Assembly (NCBI GenBank): GCA_023213395.1
Contig: CM041465.1
Coordinates: forward strand, 233,065,741 to 233,129,740
Source: Cycas panzhihuaensis
Taxonomy: Eukaryota; Cycadophyta
DNA length: 64,000 nucleotides
Direction of reading: 5' to 3'
Of the stretch, positions 58,830 through 64,000 are shown one piece after another (within the stretch, counting starts at the first letter, position 1; every line of letters begins with the position of its first letter). The position numbers and the translations under genes were made by a program. The notes below the pieces were generated by a model that did not search any database, had not been told where the DNA came from, and saw only the letters and a program-made list of their open reading frames with translations.

Positions 58830-59840
58830 TCAAGATGGCAGTATATTTGTTGTAGTTCCTAGTATCCTTGTCGTAAGGCCTTTCATAGCTACAACTTCTT
58901 GTATGATTACCTCAATGCCTATCACAGTAGTGATCGCAGTCTCTTGCACCTCTTCTGCTACTGAGAATGCCCCAGTGGAAGCATCTTTGCCCATCGCCTT
59001 AACCAAAGATTTTACAGGATCTTGGCTTGTACTTCTAGCTTGTAGCTCTATCCATTTCTCTATATCATCTGGTTGCAAAATTTCCATGAAATCTTTCACT
59101 CCATCTTGGTAGCATTCATATAGCAGGTCTAGTTCTACTATATTGTTGTAGTTTCTCCTTATTATTTTTAGAGAGACAATCTTCCCAATTCTTATCTATT
59201 TCTTTGTCTAGAATCATGTCCAATTTGTAATAGATCTTTACATCTGAAACTGCATATGCTTCTTGAAGCCAATTCAATAAACAATTGGAGGAATTAGTAT
59301 CATCATCCAACTTTAGTTGTCCTTGTTCATTAGCCTCTACATGTTCTTTTTGTAGTCTTTTGATGGCTTCCACCAAATAAGGAGATTCAAGGTAGGAACT
59401 ACCTATTGGAAATGTGCTTGTAGTGGAAGAAGATAATTCTTCGTCCATGATTTTCTCATTTTAGGTCCATCCATCACAAATGGTAAAGTTACCATTTTGC
59501 ATCCAACAATGATTTGAGAAGTAAATCTTTCCCAGTCCTATATAGCCTTGGTGGCCAACAACAATGGATGGCCTAAAAGAGTTGCATAGGACTTCTTATA
59601 ATTTTGCATTTTAACTACAACAAAGTCCAAATAAACTAAAATATTGGCCACTTCAACAAGCACAAAATACAATGTAACCATGGGTTGGATAGAATGTTGA
59701 TTTGCCAACTGAGTTGAATAATCCAAATCTCCCAATGTCAACTTCCCCAATGCTACCTAGGTATTTTCTAGAAGCGCATTTACCCTTGCTCCACTGTCAA
59801 TGATAGTTTGACAATGTGTTTTCTCAAAACTAGTCATGGG
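58830..59840 (-). pseudogene. Gypsy protease and downstream acidic region, remnant F
   Basis: Minus strand. The protease is recognised from LGDLDYSTQLANQHSIQPMV (near 59740), then LVEVANILVYLDFVVVKMQN and YATLLGHPLLLATKAIXDWE (near 59590-59530). A one-base shift near 59450 leads into an acidic, serine-rich frame (MDEELSSSTTSTFPIGSSYL, 59448) of about 110 codons and a second of 90 codons (MKDFMEILQPDDIEKWIELQ, 59099) after a stop. The sequence after protease matches no RT that I can recognise. Confidence 0.6.
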
Positions 59841-60882
59841 TACTCTTGGATCTAGAACACCTTGTTTGACAACTTGTAGGACAGGTATCTCAATATGATC
59901 CAATAAATCTTGTTGTAAATATCCTACCTTCCACTATTGAAAGATTGTTTTCATTGGGATGGAAGCATTTGTTTCCATCAAGATTGCCTTTGCTGTGTGA
60001 AGTTGCTACCATGGATTCCTTGTTTCTATGACTACCATTGAGGGTTGCTTGAATGCTATCTTCTTTTCCCTCATTAGAACTCCTTACATTTGTGGCTACT
60101 TCTTTGATCTATTCCACCATCTGGACAACTTCATGTAAGGCTCACAATGCCTCTTGATAGTGTTGTTTCTTGAACATGGAATTGGGGAAGTCTAACAAAT
60201 TCTTTGGGCTTTTCAATACTTTTCCACTTTAGGTCCGTATCATAACTAGAATGGATGCTTTTGCTTCTTTCTAATTCTTACCGTTCAAGACCTTAATGGC
60301 CAAATCAATTGTCAAAGTTTAGGTATTGATCTTTAAACAGTCTTTCCACTCCTGGTTTCCTGGCCTATATTCTTTGCAAATGTAATCTCCTATTGCATTT
60401 TCCATGGGGCAATTCCTTTTAATATGGCACCATCGAAAACATAGATAATAACGTGTTAGAGACGTTTTTTCTTATATTGTTGGGTTGTATCTCTCAGCAT
60501 CTTTTAAGAATACACATTTCTAACAACCTTAATCGCTCATTCCTATTTCTCCTTTACATATTCCTATTTCTCATATTATAGGCATAATCTTAAGTATTAT
60601 GGTCAGTTAATCCGCAGATATCATGGCACATACCTTCTGACATGCTCGTTTTGAGTATGGCCCTGCTGGTTACATGGAAAAGGAATCTAAATATTAGCTC
60701 GTTCTGGTGCAGATTGGAGTTTTAACTTTTCAATTTCGACTTTTAAGCAAACAATCTCTGGCTAATAAGTTTTTCTAGGATCAAGAACTGGAGGTAAGAT
60801 TTGTCACTGAAGTACATCCAGTTCCTACTTCAACCACCCTGATTCCAAGTTATGATTCTCATGAGAGTAGTAATTGGACATT
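59841..60882 (-). pseudogene. Gypsy gag C-terminal half with damaged zinc knuckle, remnant F
   Basis: Minus strand, heavily broken. Near 60440-60405 the frame reads CFRWCHIKRNCPMENAIG, resembling a retroviral zinc knuckle (CFRCHIKGH type) with an extra residue and lost ligand spacing. The rest has no confident motif. Confidence 0.4.
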
Positions 60883-61200
60883 CTATATCTGGTTCTTCAA
60901 TTTGAGAGCTAAATCGTGAACCTGCTCATAGCTTGTCGTTGGGTGCAGATTAACTTTATCTTGGATTTGTGACAGCAACCCTTCTACAAAGTACTTGAGG
61001 ATGTTACGAGGAGAATTAGGGTTCTTGGCATCTATCTTATTGATGATGATCCACATGCGTGCATCAAAGTCTATTGCTATCTCCTTCAGCTTTTGTCTTA
61101 GCTCTTCTAGAGCTTGTAAGATTGATAAGGGGTTCCTCAATTTTTAGAACAGGTCCAAGAATAACTTCTGCAAATTTTCCTAATTGGGATTGGATTTTGA
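60883..61200 (-). pseudogene. Gypsy gag N-terminal half, remnant F
   Basis: Minus-strand open frame of 85 codons (61140 to 60883): NPLSILQALEELRQKLKEIA, PRNILKYFVEGLLSQIQDKV, SYEQVHDLALKLKNQI. The pattern of a YFV-GL-IQ segment followed by a TSYEQVHDLAL helix is typical of retrotransposon gag. It is truncated on its 5' side by the Copia LTR at 61298. Confidence 0.6.
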
Positions 61201-61297
61201 TGCATACTAAAACTGGGCAAATGGTGACACCCTACCTGAAAGAGGTTAATGTATTAAGGTCATTTGTGTAGATTAATTATGTGACCTTAGGATATAT

Positions 61298-61546
61298 TGT
61301 TAGCATTAGTCTCTTAATGAAATGCACTTTATGTGCATTTAGATGTAATTTCAAGTTCATGTTATTAGGCGGAAAAATCCTAACCCTAATGCTCACCCTC
61401 AATAATAAAAGGCAAAATCTCAAGGAGAGAGTAATTATTCATTCTCACATCCAAGCTTGCTCTCATTTCTTGTTTCATCTCTTTTTCATTCTCCATTGCC
61501 ATTGTGTGTATGTGAGTGATTTATTCCCTAGCCCATCCTTCCTTCA
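61298..61546 (+). mobile_element. 5' LTR of Copia element H
   Basis: Ends TTCCTTCA at 61546, two bases before a perfect primer site. The start TGTTAGC at 61298 is the best LTR-like opening but is not confirmed by a second LTR, which lies outside the window. A TATA-like AATAATAAAAGG lies near 61402. Confidence 0.6.
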
Positions 61547-61548
61547 TG

Positions 61549-61560
61549 TGGTATCAGAGC
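61549..61560 (+). other. Primer-binding site of element H
   Basis: TGGTATCAGAGC, complementary to the initiator tRNA-Met 3' end. Confidence 0.9.
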
Positions 61561-63486
61561 TAGAAGGGGATCTATTCACTCCATTCCTCTTGCATGGAGC
61601 CATTTTGCCTCACCTTCACCTTCAATGTGAAGTATTGAGAGTGCATTCATCATTTTTTAATATTTTGAGAGCTCAAAATTATAGTAATTTATATGTTGTT
61701 GCTTTCTATATGTATGCAGAAATTTAGAGGTGAAGAACACAGGTTTTTTAACCCGTTCAGTTGCCGGAACAGTCCCGGAAGCATTAAAGGCCCAAAATTT
61801 CATAAAAAAATTTGACCATCTCAAAATTTGATGAAATTTGGCATGAAAGGTAACCTTGACTAGAGGATCATTTCTATCTTCTGGAGAAACTTCAGATTCA
61901 GCCTGAAACAACGAGTTTTGACTATGACAAAAAGGTAAAATTTACGGATAAGTGATTTAAGGCACTTTTCCCAATGAAATCCTTTAATTATTAGCTAAAA
62001 ATATGAATGTTTTATTAAGGGATTTGATAGATTTATGTTTTAGGATCCGTTTAAGATAAATCACATCAAATTTCATCCACTAGTTAGTGAGATCTATGCA
62101 GTTTTCTCACAGTTGTTGATTTTGCCTACTCAACCCCACAAAGGACATTGCAAGGGCATTTCAGGTAGTTTTTTGGTATATTTTGGAGATGGTGAAGAAG
62201 GTAAAGTTAATGTATGTATCAAAATACAACTTTTGACATATTTAAGTTCAGATTCTGAGACAGTGGATCTGGCAAGATTTTACTTTTGTGCTTTTTCAGG
62301 CAAAACATTTTTTGTGCCTTTTTAGAAATCTGACTTCATAACTCAATCAGAAATAATATTCTGAACACTTTTTCCTTCTATCATAAATTCATATTTTATC
62401 ATTTAGGCCTTCATAGTTGTAATTTTAAGAAAAACTTATCTATTTATTATTATTTATAAATTTTGTGAAAAAATCACAAAATAGGGCAAAATAGCATGCA
62501 TATAGATTTTTAAAAATCAGCATTTTAGCGGAAAGTTGATCCGCTTTTTATCCCATTGTGGCTTTTGTATCAAAACTTGCAAAAACATATTTGGAAACAT
62601 TGTACTAAAGCAAGGGAAACTTTATATCGGAAGCAACATCTGGTTCCCCTGCTAAATCTAACATGCTTTTTCTATTTGCACACATAGCATAAAGCATTAC
62701 AAAAGCAGCAACAAAACCAAAACAAGCAAGCACATTTGGCAACTTTCCATTTCAGTTTTCAGTTATATGGAAACATCTTACATTATTCCTAAAAGGAATC
62801 TCATCTGTATGATCTATACTGCCAGTTCTTAACTTATGCACACACTCACCTTGGTTGAAATAGACCAAGGTTGGCAGAAGTCCAGGCCCTAAGGGAGCTG
62901 TGAGTTTCATACTAGGTCTAGTCTTAACCGAAATAGTGATGGAGGGATAGGTTAGCCATACCTACAACCTCCAATCAGGGATAGTCTTAATAACCACCTG
63001 GGAAAACTGAAAACTTTAATGCAAGATTAAAATTAACCCGGTCCAATATCCATCATAGCCGTGGGATACACAGTACCGTTTGACTCTTCGGAGGAAGTAT
63101 ATAGCTGCTCACTAGTGAACTGCGTGAGGACTAGGAGTACCTAAGCTCCACTATGACTTAGATTTCATCACCAAGCGCAGATGCAGGTATCGCGGGTAAA
63201 GGCCCTAATCGTATACTAGAAGCCTTAGGCATCGAAACCTCACCTACATTTGGACGTAAGTGAGAGGTTAGTGGCATGACATATCACCACTATTTGCCAA
63301 CTCTACATTAGGCCTCATTCTTGCATCATTACTTACACTCATTTTTCATATTTGTTGAAAATACTTAATCATTGCTTGCTTCTCATCATAGCATTCATTT
63401 CTACATCCCCGCTGCGCCAGGTGTATTAGCCACACGTGTAAGTGGCACATACTTCTATCATCTCTTCTACTTCTTCATCATCAACA
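61561..63486 (+). other. 1.9-kb untranslated leader of element H
   Basis: No sustained coding between primer site and gag. It contains several short G/C-richer segments (62840-63250) unlike the AT-rich flanks but no recognisable gene. Not similar by eye to the R1 leaders. Confidence 0.5.
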
Positions 63487-64000
63487 TGTCATCTCAATTC
63501 AAGTAGAATGTTAACTGCATATTAAAAGGCAAAGAAAATTGGGATCTATGGTTTACTCGAGTTAAAAATGCTATAAAGTATGAAGGCCTTTGGAGAACCC
63601 ATTTACAGCCTACACCTAGCATACCAGTAATAGCTACAACATCCGCTTCTAGTGGATCCACCCCACCAGCTCACAGAGATGTTGCAACCAAACTACAATG
63701 GGAGATAGATGATGAAAAGATTAGATGCGTAAATTACATTGGTTACTGATCACTCCTTGCACAACTTGATTAATGAAGAGTAACATGATACAGCCTGGAA
63801 GGTCTTTGAAGTTCTCAAGAAGAACTTTGATACCAAATCAGATTTAGAATTTGTTTATCTTGTTCTAAAAATGAACAAATTAAAAATGCAGAAGGGACAA
63901 GTTCATGAGACAATAAATCTCCTTTGACCAATCAAACAGGCAATTGATAAAGATTTTAAGACCCACTGTATCACTTGGACATTCTTGATCCAGTCTTGTC
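63487..64000 (+). pseudogene. Copia gag, element H, cut by the window edge
   Basis: ATG at 63487 gives MSSQFK, then a TAG, then NVNCILKGKENWDLWFTRVK and NAIKYEGLWRTHL, the LKGxENWDLW opening typical of plant Copia gag (UBN2/DUF4219 type). It continues with WEIDDEKIRCV, a shift near 63745, then AWKVFEVLKKNFDTKSDLEF and LKMNKLKMQKGQVHETINLL. At least one stop and one shift already break it. Protease and pol would lie beyond 64000. Confidence 0.7.

Overview
The window reads as plant nuclear DNA, most likely from a large repeat-rich seed-plant genome. A gymnosperm is my best guess but is unproven. The evidence is nested and decayed LTR retrotransposons with tRNA-Met primer sites, a hAT transposon, and one intron-containing gene with canonical GT-AG introns. 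I see no rRNA, tRNA, CRISPR or bacterial operon structure.

Left part (1-20122): a minus-strand LTR with its primer site (1132-1644), then remnants of at least three elements fused together (2525-8241), then a complete but broken Copia element (8366-16243) with matching 5-bp target duplications CTTCA. After it lies a dead hAT transposase gene (16345-20122), split by a 2.1-kb gag-only mini LTR retrotransposon (16751-18825). I call the Copia family of the 2525 LTR, the 8366 element and the 20.6-27.6 kb element R1. Its LTRs begin TGTTAA, it has a long untranslated leader, and its U3 region is a string of inverted repeats.

Middle (20123-28660): a minus-strand Copia of another family (E) carries an R1 element inserted near its 3' end. 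That R1 element has an internal inversion of about 6.2 kb (20596-26815). As a result one LTR and part of the leader point left, while the rest of the leader, gag, pol and the other LTR point right. Both breakpoints and the 5-bp target duplication can be read in the sequence.

Gene (31384-39924): the only cellular gene recognised is a plus-strand SEN1-type superfamily 1 helicase, At1g16800-like. Its helicase core is intact across eight clear exons, followed by a basic C-terminal tail. The N-terminal several hundred residues are not recognisable anywhere upstream in the window, so the 5' part either lies beyond a TE-filled intron of more than 31 kb or is lost.

Right part (39925-64000): about 5.5 kb of featureless AT-rich DNA comes first. 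Next is a likely minus-strand Ty3/gypsy element of about 12 kb (46193-58117) with LTR-like repeats over 2 kb long, gag and protease only, and a decayed opposite-strand ORF between protease and 3' LTR. A second minus-strand gypsy gag-protease remnant (58830-61200) follows. Last is the 5' end of a plus-strand Copia element (61298 to beyond the window) with LTR, primer site, 1.9-kb leader and gag start. Nearly all TE coding regions carry stops or frameshifts, so they are annotated as pseudogenes.
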